DNA of 18,984 nt from Alphaproteobacteria bacterium (GTDB taxonomy: Bacteria; Pseudomonadota; Alphaproteobacteria; UBA7887), in contig JANQOH010000079.1 in the NCBI GenBank assembly GCA_028289725.1, positions 1 to 18,984 on the forward strand. The letters are read 5' to 3'. The position numbers were made by a program, and so were the translations under genes. Within the stretch, counting starts at the first letter, position 1. Every line of letters starts with the position of its first letter. The notes below the pieces were generated by a model. It made no database searches, had not been told where the DNA came from, and saw only the letters and a program-made list of their open reading frames with translations. Positions 12,696 to 18,984 of this stretch are shown piece after piece.

Positions 12696-14110
12696 GCGAT
12701 GTCGGACCGGAAAATTTGAAACTTGCCACCGGGGCCGCGCGCGATCGTTTCGACATAGACAATCGCGATTTCGAACGGGTAGCCGAAATTGCGCTGCAGG
12801 CGGCGCGTGATGTTCTCGGCTTCTGTGTCGGATAAGCGCGTGTCAGCCACCAGCTTGAGGTCGATATGATCGGTCTTCGTTTGAACCAACTGATATTGGC
12901 GCACGCCGCTCTTCATCAGCAGTGGCTCGGCGTCAAGCACCGGAAAGACACGGTCGCCGGACGGCAGAACCACGGCCTGACGTTCGCGGCCGATAATGCG
13001 CTCGATGACAGGAAGGCCCCGGCCGCATGGGCAGGGGGCACCGGCAATGGCGCGGTCGCCGAGTTCGTGACGGATGAGCGGTGTAGCGAAATTCAACAGT
13101 CCGGTGACCACAACGCGGCCGGTATCACCGGGCGCGCAAGGTCGATTTTGGTCATCGAGGATTTCGACGATCGCGCGTTCCGCCTGTACATGTAGGTGAT
13201 CATGTTCCGGACAGGTGAGCGCAAGGGTGCCGAATTCTTCGGAGCTGTAATTGTCGCGAACCGGCACGCCCCATTCGGTTTGGCACAGTGTGCGCAAACC
13301 GGGTTCGAGGATTTCGCCCATGGTCCGAATATCGCGCAGGCCGACCGGTTTCTCGCCGAGATCGATCGAGCGGTGAATTAATGCCTGCAAGATCGAGGGG
13401 TGGCACTGCAAATAGGCGGGTTGGTCCTCCCGCAACCAGTCATAAAGTCGGCTGACCGGCACCTTGTTGCTGTAGATGACCGCTTCCCCGGTGCTGCCCG
13501 TTGCCCAGCTCCGGCTCGGCACGCGGTCTTGCTGTCCGCTGAGAACTTTGATGGTGACGTTTTTGCCCGCCAGGTCGCGGCGAAACCACTGATGACCCCG
13601 CAAGGCAGTCGCGAGATTGGAGAGGTGGGCGAGCGCGGTCGATCGCACATGCAATGGCCGGCCGGTGGAACCACTCGTGTGAACGTCGAAAGTCGGCCCG
13701 TGTCCGCGCGGCAAGGTCTGGCTAAATGCCGTATCGGAGGCGTTTTGAAGGTCTTCGCGCGTCAGGATCGGAAGCGCGGTGAACACCTCCCAAGACGGTT
13801 GGTCGGACATCGCGGCGACATAGTCAGCAAGTCGGTCCTTGTGGAACGGAACCGATTGATGGGCGAACCGCACGAGCTCGGCGGCTTGCGCGAGTTGAGC
13901 GTCTCGCAAACGGTCACCTGACCACCACTGCGTTTGGCTTAGAAATTGCGCGAGTGCATAGACGCCAAGTTCGTTTCGGCCCTTCAACGGCGGCGCGAGA
14001 TGGTTGATGACCGTGGGCGCATTGGCTTGGGCAGTGCGACGTTTCGCGGTGACGTCCACCTGCCGCATGACTCCTGCTCTGCGTCGTTGAGTTTCGCCCG
14101 GCTCTGCCAT
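12692..14110 (-). CDS. PaaK-like (phenylacetate-CoA ligase family) adenylate-forming protein
   Basis: A 472-residue protein of the PaaK/CapK group (COG1541 type). It has RFAHQSVPFHKDRL (81-94) and LPILTREDLQ typical of the family's N-terminus, ATP loop TSGSTGRP (145-152), the acceptor-region motif YSSEEFG (288-294), a Cys cluster CPCGRGLP (360-367) with Cys300 upstream that may hold zinc, and a C-terminal GGKFQ with Lys463 as the likely catalytic lysine. Length fits. The N-terminus is uncertain: ATG 14110 has no clear ribosome site and the alternative at 14068 has AGGAG too close. The gene is 73 bp downstream of the DUF3750 gene and overlaps the second ligase gene. Family members act on aryl acids or in surface-polysaccharide and secondary-metabolite pathways; which applies here is open. 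Confidence 0.87.
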   Translation of the reverse strand: MAEPGETQRRRAGVMRQVDVTAKRRTAQANAPTVINHLAPPLKGRNELGVYALAQFLSQTQWWSGDRLRDAQLAQAAELVRFAHQSVPFHKDRLADYVAAMSDQPSWEVFTALPILTREDLQNASDTAFSQTLPRGHGPTFDVHTSGSTGRPLHVRSTALAHLSNLATALRGHQWFRRDLAGKNVTIKVLSGQQDRVPSRSWATGSTGEAVIYSNKVPVSRLYDWLREDQPAYLQCHPSILQALIHRSIDLGEKPVGLRDIRTMGEILEPGLRTLCQTEWGVPVRDNYSSEEFGTLALTCPEHDHLHVQAERAIVEILDDQNRPCAPGDTGRVVVTGLLNFATPLIRHELGDRAIAGAPCPCGRGLPVIERIIGRERQAVVLPSGDRVFPVLDAEPLLMKSGVRQYQLVQTKTDHIDLKLVADTRLSDTEAENITRRLQRNFGYPFEIAIVYVETIARGPGGKFQIFRSDIA

Positions 14111-14183
14111 CTCAATCGTCCAAGTCCATTCCTAAAGGATATGGACCGGTGGGCGAGGGTTTCCCGCGATCGGCGCGGTCGAC

Positions 14184-14984
14184 TTATTCAGGTTCGGCGG
14201 CTTGGCTCTGCCTACCATTGTCCCCACCGATGCGCCCAAAGCCTGGCAATTTGATGGCCAGGTCCAGTGGGTCGATGCCAAGGGTCAGGCCGGCGATATT
14301 GAATTCCAAACCTTCTTCGACCGCGGCCAGCACGCCCAGGATGCCAAAGAAGGATAGCTGATAGCCGGTATTGCTCGGCGCCTTGGCAACCACTTGGCCC
14401 TCGGTGAGATCGAGCCAGTCCTTGCCGATCGCGGTCGGAGGGAGGTCGAGCCGCAAATCCGGTACTTCGCGACCGATCCAAGCGGTGAACGTGTTGCTGT
14501 TGGGACCGGGCCACATTGTGTAGGTATCGCGGTAGGGATAGGAGCGCGCGGCCGCGTCCAATTGGACGATGGTTTCGTCGACGCCGTCACCACTTAGTGT
14601 GGCAAGTAATTCCGGTGGCGCACCGTACCAATGACGATCCGGCGCGCCATTGTGGATTGAAACCGATGGCAATCCACGATAGGCGCGCCAACCGGTCACC
14701 TCATAAACCGTGTATTGCGCCGCATCGCGTGGTTTGGCGGCAATCCAGGTATGAACGGCAAACGCACCGCGCCAGCTAAACGCGCGGGCCGCATAGACTT
14801 GGATGATCGGGTCAGCGTGCGTCGCCGCCGGGGGCGCGAGGCCCGCCGATTCCCGCGAGGCGGTGCGCCAATCATTGTTGCTGGTGCAACCCGCCAAGAA
14901 ATTTGTCGCGGGGCCAATCAGCAGCAAGCCGAGGATTGCCGATGTGCCGGTAAGCGCTTTTCTGAGTCTCGATTTGCGCGCCAT
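14184..14984 (-). CDS. DUF3750 family lipoprotein
   Basis: A 266-residue exported protein. ATG 14984 is selected because AAGGA lies 6 nt upstream; an in-frame GTG at 15017 has no such site. The N-terminus is a lipoprotein signal: MARKSRLRKA, a hydrophobic stretch, then FLAGC with the lipidated cysteine at 33. The mature part matches what I recall of DUF3750: IQVYAARAFSWRGAFAVHTWIAAKP, YTVYEVTGWRAYRG, PDRHWYG, a WPGPNSNTFTAWIGREVPDL segment and LDLPPTAIGKDWL. Conserved His, Asn and aromatic residues hint at an enzyme of the periplasm, but no activity is established to my knowledge. It is the first gene of a minus-strand run with the two adenylate-forming enzymes. The C-terminal GLTLGIDPLDLAIKLPGFGRIGG is glycine-rich. 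Confidence 0.85.
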   Translation of the reverse strand: MARKSRLRKALTGTSAILGLLLIGPATNFLAGCTSNNDWRTASRESAGLAPPAATHADPIIQVYAARAFSWRGAFAVHTWIAAKPRDAAQYTVYEVTGWRAYRGLPSVSIHNGAPDRHWYGAPPELLATLSGDGVDETIVQLDAAARSYPYRDTYTMWPGPNSNTFTAWIGREVPDLRLDLPPTAIGKDWLDLTEGQVVAKAPSNTGYQLSFFGILGVLAAVEEGLEFNIAGLTLGIDPLDLAIKLPGFGRIGGDNGRQSQAAEPE

Positions 14985-15137
14985 AAATATCCTTTGCGAG
15001 GCGTTTTGTGCGATCACGTGTCCGCGCCACAGTGTCGAATAGCGGGGCAGAAATGTCTATGTGTCGCAGAGAGTTGCTTTCTGGCGCGCCATGAGTAGGG
15101 TCTGTGACTTTCGGAACGCCCCCACGAAAGAAGTTTC

Positions 15138-15305
15138 ATGCCAAAGAGTAAACGCCCGAATCGCCGAGCCGGAGCCAAAAATCCGGCGGCTAAGTCGGCA
15201 ACCGCCGGGCAAGATGACAAACCAGCCCAGAAAACCTATGGGCCACAATCCTCTCGTTCATCCATTCGTCCCGCGATGAGCCAGCGATCAACGCGCGCAC
15301 GTTAG
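15138..15305 (+). CDS. Small basic hypothetical protein, 55 aa
   Basis: ATG 15138 has AAGAAG about 4-5 nt upstream, and the frame runs 55 codons to TAG 15303-15305. The product is strongly basic and of low complexity: MPKSKRPNRRAGAKNPAAKS at the start and SQRSTRAR at the end, with only a few acidic residues. It is probably disordered and might bind nucleic acid. No family is recognised and codon bias is weak, so this remains tentative. It is divergent from the DUF3750 gene. Confidence 0.4.
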   Translation: MPKSKRPNRRAGAKNPAAKSATAGQDDKPAQKTYGPQSSRSSIRPAMSQRSTRAR

Positions 15306-15529
15306 GCTTGGGTTGAACTGCACGGCGGTTTCTTGGCGGTTCAAATTACAATTCTTCAGTTTCGCCGTTAGATCCGTCCTCGCGTTGGGGAGGCCCCAAA
15401 CAAGCGGTGTCTCCAGGCACTCCGCTTTTAGGCGCAAACGCCGCGGCGCCAAGATGCTGCTCTCAGACGTGGCCAATCGTTTCGGGCGTCTACCTTTGGT
15501 GGCGATTGGCCTCGCGGGCTTCACCGCGA
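15306..15529 (+). other. Short stretch with a doubtful 75-codon frame
   Basis: A TTG-start frame (15313-15540) has good third-position G+C only in its last third (KMLLSDVANRFGRLPLVAIGLAGFTAIMD-like end, partly hydrophobic). It has no convincing ribosome site and overlaps the end of the convergent Cys-rich gene by 11 bp. It could be the remnant of a gene; I do not call it a CDS. Confidence 0.3.
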
Positions 15530-16057
15530 TTATGGATTGAGCGCTGGCCAAATTTTGCGAAGCAATTTGACCGCCTGTTCGACCATCACTTCCGGTGGGC
15601 GTATGTCGCGTGGGATTTGGCCATCAAACCGAAGGTTTGTGAGTGCGTCATACTCGTCCTCGCGCAGCCAGGCGTGGGCTTCGGCGTATTGTGCAAACGC
15701 GTGTGTATGGTCCCCTGCGTCGAGAATATGCGCACGGCCGTCGTTCGCGGTGATGAGGCACGCCCAGATTTGCTCCGGGAGTGCGGAATCGTCGAGCCAC
15801 CAAATAACGCGCAGACCGGCTTCGGCGTAGCGGATCATCCCTTCGCGAGACCCGCCGAACGCGCAATCGCCGTGCCAATGGGCCAAGCCGGCATCATTGG
15901 AATCCAACAAAGCCCGCGACCAATAGGTGCCGCACAGGCCAAGGCAAAGAGGACACGGCCGCTCCATGGCGCCGCCGCCGCAAGTGTCGCAACCGTCAGA
16001 ATAGCGACCGTCGCGCCAATTAGCGTTGCAGGCAAGGCAGATCGCGATATTTTCCAT
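15530..16057 (-). CDS. Cysteine-rich hypothetical protein with zinc-ribbon-like N-terminus
   Basis: A 175-residue protein I cannot assign to a family. The first 42 residues carry four cysteine units, Cys7/10, Cys23/26, Cys35/38 and Cys42; the segments CDTCGGG and CPLCLGLCG resemble DnaJ-type CxxCxGxG zinc-binding repeats. His60, His62 and Cys65 (HWHGDC) could complete another site. The C-terminal two thirds is a compact alpha/beta-looking region with many Trp (VIWWLDDS, IWACLITAND) and acidic residues; no signal peptide or membrane segment. It is probably a cytoplasmic zinc protein. The ATG at 16057 lacks a strong ribosome site. It is transcribed away from the small membrane-protein gene. Confidence 0.6.
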   Translation of the reverse strand: MENIAICLACNANWRDGRYSDGCDTCGGGAMERPCPLCLGLCGTYWSRALLDSNDAGLAHWHGDCAFGGSREGMIRYAEAGLRVIWWLDDSALPEQIWACLITANDGRAHILDAGDHTHAFAQYAEAHAWLREDEYDALTNLRFDGQIPRDIRPPEVMVEQAVKLLRKIWPALNP

Positions 16058-16105
16058 CGACTGGACCGGAGTTCGTCAGATTGTTTCGCGGATTGATTGG
16101 ATCAT

Positions 16106-16300
16106 ATGGCTTTCACAATGATTTATCTGATCGCGGGCGTGGTCGCAGCATCAATAGTGGCGACGCTCTGGCGCCTGTTCGAAAGCGAAGCCCCGCCTAT
16201 CCCGACGCTTTGTCTCATCGCGATATGTTGGCTGCCGCTCGCGATGTTGATGCTTGCGCACCTGTTCGCGCAACGTTTAGTTAGTACACGAATGAGTTGA
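16106..16300 (+). CDS. Small two-helix membrane protein, 64 aa
   Basis: ATG 16106 has GGA 4 nt upstream; an in-frame TTG nine bases earlier is an alternative start. The product has two hydrophobic segments, about residues 3-22 (FTMIYLIAGVVAASIVATLW) and 33-56 (PTLCLIAICWLPLAMLMLAH), joined by the polar RLFESEAPP loop, with a basic C-terminus (QRLVSTRMS). It is likely an inner-membrane protein. No family is recognised. It converges on the WYL regulator gene, 61 bp away. Confidence 0.5.
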   Translation: MAFTMIYLIAGVVAASIVATLWRLFESEAPPIPTLCLIAICWLPLAMLMLAHLFAQRLVSTRMS

Positions 16301-16361
16301 CGTCTGAGGCCGAAATTGCTGCGGCGCCCGATGGCGGTGGGACGAAGCGCGCCGAATCCAT

Positions 16362-17069
16362 TCATCGCCGGTCAGCGTCCCGGTCACGGATTTCCTCTTC
16401 CATTGCGCGATAGAAGTCAGCGAGCGTCTTGCCACGCTCTTCGCGAAACCGTCCTTCAAGCGGATCGGTCCGGCCAATGCGGTCGAGGCGAAACATCCGG
16501 AAATCGTTGCGCAGTTCGCACCATGCGACAAGCGTCCAAACTTTGCCCCAAAACCATAGGCCAAGTGGACGGATAATGCGCTCCGTTGGCCGGGCCTCCG
16601 CGTCTGAATAGGTGATCTTCAAACGCTGCCGGTCTTCGACCGCTTGTTCCATTTCGTCGATCCGGTCCCGCACCGCGGGTGTCATTTCTTCCGCAATGGC
16701 GTGAATCTCGATTTGGCGGGCGCGTGCCCGTTCGTTGTCGGGTAAAACCGCTTCGATCTTTGTCAGCGCGTCTTCGGCCGCGCGGGCCATGGCCGCGCCA
16801 CCCCAGGCGCGAATGAGGCGAGCACCGGCAACCAGTGCGACGATTTCATCGCGCGTGAACATGAGGGGCGGCAGGTCGTAGCCGTCACGCATCAAGTAGC
16901 CGACGCCCGGTTCACCGTCGATTGGCACACCGCTCGCCTGCAAATCGGCAATGTCTCGGTAGATCGTGCGTTCCGAGACTTCCAACCGCTCGGACAGAGT
17001 GGCGGCCGTGACGAGCCGACCACCGCGCAGATATTGAACGATCTGAAAAAGGCGGTCGGCGCGTCGCAT
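16362..17069 (-). CDS. YafY-type transcriptional regulator (HTH + WYL)
   Basis: A 235-residue DeoR/YafY-like regulator. Residues 1-55 form a winged helix (RADRLFQIVQYLRGGRLVTA, SERLEVSERTIYRDIADLQASGVPI), followed by the wing GEPGVGYLMRDGYDLPPLMFT. A helical linker spans about 75-130. The WYL domain (about 148-200) contains LKITYSD, RIIRPLGLWFWGKVWTLVAWCELRNDFRMFRLDRI; the name-giving W-Y-L triplet is varied to W-T-L. WYL domains sense ligands, possibly nucleic acid or nucleotide-like molecules. The gene starts 8 bp after the VOC gene's stop on the same strand, so the two are almost certainly one transcript and probably one function; YafY-type regulators next to VOC proteins are a common pairing. 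Confidence 0.92.
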   Translation of the reverse strand: MRRADRLFQIVQYLRGGRLVTAATLSERLEVSERTIYRDIADLQASGVPIDGEPGVGYLMRDGYDLPPLMFTRDEIVALVAGARLIRAWGGAAMARAAEDALTKIEAVLPDNERARARQIEIHAIAEEMTPAVRDRIDEMEQAVEDRQRLKITYSDAEARPTERIIRPLGLWFWGKVWTLVAWCELRNDFRMFRLDRIGRTDPLEGRFREERGKTLADFYRAMEEEIRDRDADRR

Positions 17070-17077
17070 GGTCCGAG

Positions 17078-17452
17078 CTAAAGCGCGAATACCCCGATTG
17101 AGTTGCCGTCAGGATCCAGGCAATAGGCGAAGCGGCCGGCGGGAATCGTGATCACGTCGGAGACCACTTTGCCGCCCGCATCCGGCACCCGTTTCAAAGC
17201 GTCCTCCAATGTGTCCGGACAGGCAAAGTGAACGGTCGGGCCTTCACCTTCGGCGGGGGGCTTGCCCGGATAGAGATTTCCAGAGACGCCGGCGGGATTG
17301 GACGTCGGGAACATGGCCATGGGATTGGGACCGCTCGTCGTGTCCTTCCGCATGTCAGTATTGAAAACCTGATTGTAGAAAGCAATTGAGCGGTCGATGT
17401 CGGTGACCGGGATTTCCACCCACACCGCGAAATTGTCGGGGGCAAAAGACAT
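17078..17452 (-). CDS. VOC family protein (glyoxalase/bleomycin-resistance fold)
   Basis: A 124-residue single VOC-fold protein. ATG 17452 is preferred because GGAG lies 8 nt upstream and MSFAPDNFAVWVEIPVTDIDRSIAFYNQVF begins in the normal place for this fold; a longer frame from 17491 would run through the leader hairpins. The two beta-alpha-beta-beta-beta halves are visible: IPVTDIDRSIAFYNQVFN...SNPAGVSGNLYPG and TVHFACPDTLEDALKRVPDAGGKVVSDVITIPAGRFAYCLDPDGNSIGVFAL. The late motif CLDPDGNSIGVF is typical. Reaction unknown; these proteins range from lyases to binding or resistance proteins. It lies between a TetR gene (65 bp upstream) and the WYL gene. Its leader can fold in two exclusive ways. 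Confidence 0.92.
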   Translation of the reverse strand: MSFAPDNFAVWVEIPVTDIDRSIAFYNQVFNTDMRKDTTSGPNPMAMFPTSNPAGVSGNLYPGKPPAEGEGPTVHFACPDTLEDALKRVPDAGGKVVSDVITIPAGRFAYCLDPDGNSIGVFAL

Positions 17453-17462
17453 GGGTTCGTCT

Positions 17463-17498
17463 CCGTGCGAAGGTTGCGATGGACACACCATCGCACGG
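17463..17498 (-). promoter_or_regulatory. Leader of the VOC gene with two mutually exclusive hairpins
   Basis: Helix A pairs CCGTGCGA (17498-17491) with TCGCACGG (17470-17463); its 3' arm takes in the first bases of the ribosome site CGGAG. Helix B pairs TGCGATGG (17495-17488) with CCATCGCA (17482-17475) around a 5-base loop and leaves the ribosome site free. Both helices use the same five bases, so only one can form at a time. This is the layout of a translational switch, but function is inferred. Confidence 0.45.
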
Positions 17499-17500
17499 GC

Positions 17501-17524
17501 CTCCTGACACCGTTCTGTCAGGAG
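17501..17524. repeat. Perfect 9-bp inverted repeat at the end of the TetR gene
   Basis: CTCCTGACA (17501-17509) and TGTCAGGAG (17516-17524) with a 6-base spacer overlap the TetR stop codon. No U-tract follows on the minus strand. It may be a protein-binding site (TetR-type operators are of this kind) or an RNA stem between the two genes. Confidence 0.5.
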
Positions 17525-18180
17525 TGGTGGCCGCGCGATGATCGCGTGTCGCTTTTTCGGTCTGACGACAAATTCGCCGCAGTCGGCGCCCGTGGCTCCT
17601 GGCGGAGCAGCACGCTAGCTTGGTTCGCGAGCGCCTCGAGAAGGGGGCGTTCGGGGCGACTGCGGGCGAGGACGCGCAATCCAGACAAGAGGCCGAGCAA
17701 TGTGCGCGCTGTTTCGGCAGGGTCGAGATCCGTGGAAATGTCGTCGGAATTTTGTCCGTCGACAATCGTGTCGCGAAAGAACGCTTCGATTTCGGTCAAC
17801 TCTTTGGCGACGACCTTGGCGACCCCCGGATCGTGCGCCGAGAGTTCAATGGCGGTGTTGATTAGGAAGCAGCCAGACCGGTTGCGGTCGGTAATCGCGA
17901 CGTTGATCGCGACCTCGAACACCGAAAGAATGGCGGCGCGCGGGGCGTGGCGCTGTCGCAAAGATGCGAGCCACGCGTGGCAATAGCTAGAAGCATAGTG
18001 TTCGAGGCTTCTTAGAAACAGTGAGCGTTTGTCGCCAAACGCAGCGTAAATGCTGCCGCGCTTGATGCCCATGCATTCGACCAGATCCTGAATCGAGGTT
18101 GCTTCGTAGCCATGGGCCCAAAATGCCTGCATGGCCTTTTCAAGGGCTTCACCCTCGTCGAATTGTTTTTCCCAAGGCAT
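17518..18180 (-). CDS. TetR/AcrR family transcriptional regulator
   Basis: A 220-residue regulator. The N-terminal TetR helix-turn-helix covers about residues 7-55: FDEGEALEKAMQAFWAHGYEATSIQDLVECMGIKRGSIYAAFGDKRSLF, with the recognition helix in KRGSIYAAFG. Residues 60-185 are the helical ligand domain, with GCFLINTAIELSAHDPGVAKVV and ARTLLGLLSGLRVLARSRP, as in AcrR/NemR-like and YxaF-type C-termini. The tail (from about 200) is polar and probably disordered. It starts 12 bp after the DsbA-like gene stop and is followed 65 bp later by the VOC gene, so it sits inside a four-gene minus-strand unit. Its ligand is unknown; electrophile or thiol stress would suit the neighbours. Confidence 0.92.
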   Translation of the reverse strand: MPWEKQFDEGEALEKAMQAFWAHGYEATSIQDLVECMGIKRGSIYAAFGDKRSLFLRSLEHYASSYCHAWLASLRQRHAPRAAILSVFEVAINVAITDRNRSGCFLINTAIELSAHDPGVAKVVAKELTEIEAFFRDTIVDGQNSDDISTDLDPAETARTLLGLLSGLRVLARSRPERPLLEALANQASVLLRQEPRAPTAANLSSDRKSDTRSSRGHHS

Positions 18181-18192
18181 TGGCTGGCTTTA

Positions 18193-18849
18193 TCAATCGT
18201 TGGCCGCGTGCTCGAAACCCTGGGCCTCGCGGGCGAGCCAGGCATCGATCCCGGTCTCGATCTTCTCGCGCGATTGGTACCCGAGCGTGACGATGGCGTA
18301 TCCACGTTCCTCGCCGCCGACAATCAGCGATGGGTAGCCTTGGATGCCGGTGTCACGCGTGATCTGAAAATCGGTGGCGGTTTCGCGCCGCGTCTCTTCC
18401 AAGGTCCATTCCTCGGCGAACCGGTCCTTCGGCAAGCCAGCTTCCGCTGCCAGGGTCGCCAAGACCTCGGGATCAGTCGTGTCTTGGTTCTCGGCGTAGA
18501 AGGCACGGTGGATCCGATGCAGCAAGGGAAGCGCGCGGTCGGGTGCGAGACGACGCGCTGCGACCACGGCACGACAGGCCGGCTCCGTATCGTAGACAAA
18601 GCCCTCGCGCTCAAAAAAAGAATGATCGAAAGTCTGACCGGCGAGTTCCTCGACATGCCGCCAATGATCTTGAATGTATTTTTTGCCTTTCTCGTCAAGC
18701 GGCTCGGTTGTTCCGGGTCTCAGGCCGCCGAGGATCAGCCGGACAGGGAGCTTGTCCTTGTAGCGTTGCTCGGTCGATTGCATGACGGGCGAGAAGCCCC
18801 AGCACCAAGAGCACATGGGGTCTGCGAAATAGATCAATTGAGCAGTCAT
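18193..18849 (-). CDS. DsbA family (FrnE-like) thiol oxidoreductase
   Basis: A 218-residue cytoplasmic DsbA-fold protein without a signal peptide. It begins LIYFADPMCSWCWGFSPV: active-site CSWC at 13-16, as in COG3531-type 'predicted protein-disulfide isomerases' related to FrnE. The helical insertion spans about 50-150 (HWRHVEELAGQTFDHSFFEREGFVYDTEPACRAVVAARRL). The cis-proline loop is GIQGYPSLIVGG. Length fits the family. It is the first gene of the DsbA-TetR-VOC-WYL run, 12 bp from the TetR gene. It may act on thiol adducts or disulfides in the cytoplasm; this is inferred from the fold only. The 104 bp upstream hold no clear sigma-70 promoter. Confidence 0.92.
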   Translation of the reverse strand: MTAQLIYFADPMCSWCWGFSPVMQSTEQRYKDKLPVRLILGGLRPGTTEPLDEKGKKYIQDHWRHVEELAGQTFDHSFFEREGFVYDTEPACRAVVAARRLAPDRALPLLHRIHRAFYAENQDTTDPEVLATLAAEAGLPKDRFAEEWTLEETRRETATDFQITRDTGIQGYPSLIVGGEERGYAIVTLGYQSREKIETGIDAWLAREAQGFEHAAND

Positions 18850-18953
18850 GCGGGCCTCAGGTCGGGGGCGCGTTGGTGTGGATTACGCATAGCTTCTCCG
18901 CAACTTATCAAGTGCGGACCAATCACCCAAAAAAGCACTTTTGGCTCTGTCGC

Positions 18954-18984
18954 TTAAGCGGCACCGTTCATGATCACGTCAATT
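18954..18984 (-). CDS. C-terminal end of an unidentified gene (partial)
   Basis: On the minus strand a frame enters from the right edge, reads IDVIMNGAA and stops at TAA (18956-18954). The ending is reminiscent of some SDR C-termini, but nine residues cannot establish a family. It lies 104 bp upstream of the DsbA-like gene in the same direction. Confidence 0.3.
   Translation of the reverse strand, partial: IDVIMNGAA

Noticed and set aside
15407..16096. 229-codon plus-strand frame across the Cys-rich gene
   Set aside because: It starts without a ribosome site and has less plausible composition than the minus-strand frame, whose paired cysteines form coherent zinc motifs. Neither is a known family, so some doubt remains.

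Overview
The window is about 19 kb of fairly GC-rich, densely packed DNA. It looks like an accessory or lifestyle region of an alphaproteobacterium; this is inferred from the gene families (RlpA-type lipoprotein, DUF3750 lipoprotein, two-domain Usp, YafY/WYL and AcrR-type regulators) and from base composition, not from any marker gene. No rRNA, tRNA, transposase, integrase or CRISPR array is visible.

Layout. (1) 1-1003: the tail of an unidentified gene, translationally coupled to a DUF1932-type NAD(P)-dependent dehydrogenase. (2) 1004-3159: a gene-poor stretch holding a secreted two-repeat PepSY protein (minus strand) flanked by two look-alike cassettes on the plus strand. Each cassette has a matching promoter and 14-bp box, a short unrelated small ORF (42 or 57 codons), and a nearly identical ~86-bp 3' element with two hairpins, the second an intrinsic terminator. 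This is the most unusual structure in the window. (3) 3263-4954: a type I Baeyer-Villiger monooxygenase. (4) 4955-6920: an A/T-rich two-gene block encoding an AAA15-class ATPase and an RloB-like TOPRIM protein, overlapping by ATGA, with its own promoter and an operator-like inverted repeat; this is a probable RloAB/AbiL-type phage-defence operon. (5) 7094-9835, all minus: KptA RNA 2'-phosphotransferase, a two-domain universal stress protein and an SDR oxidoreductase.

(6) 10128-11193: a perfect CRP-type palindrome upstream of an unusual lipoprotein that joins an RlpA double-psi beta-barrel to a C-terminal CHAP cysteine-amidase-like domain. (7) 11190-14984, minus: DUF3750 lipoprotein, PaaK-like CoA ligase and a class I acyl-CoA synthetase, the last two overlapping by ATGA. 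(8) 15138-16300: small or unknown genes (basic 55-aa ORF, Cys-rich 175-aa protein, two-helix membrane peptide). (9) 16362-18849, minus: DsbA/FrnE-like thiol oxidoreductase, TetR/AcrR regulator, VOC (glyoxalase-fold) protein and WYL regulator, tightly spaced like an operon; the VOC leader can form two mutually exclusive hairpins, one of which covers part of its Shine-Dalgarno. The last 31 bases hold the end of another minus-strand gene.

Functionally the region mixes oxidative and carbonyl chemistry (dehydrogenase, BVMO, SDR, VOC, DsbA-like protein), acyl/aryl-CoA activation, cell-wall remodelling and one defence operon. All assignments come from reading the sequence by eye; no database comparison was possible.
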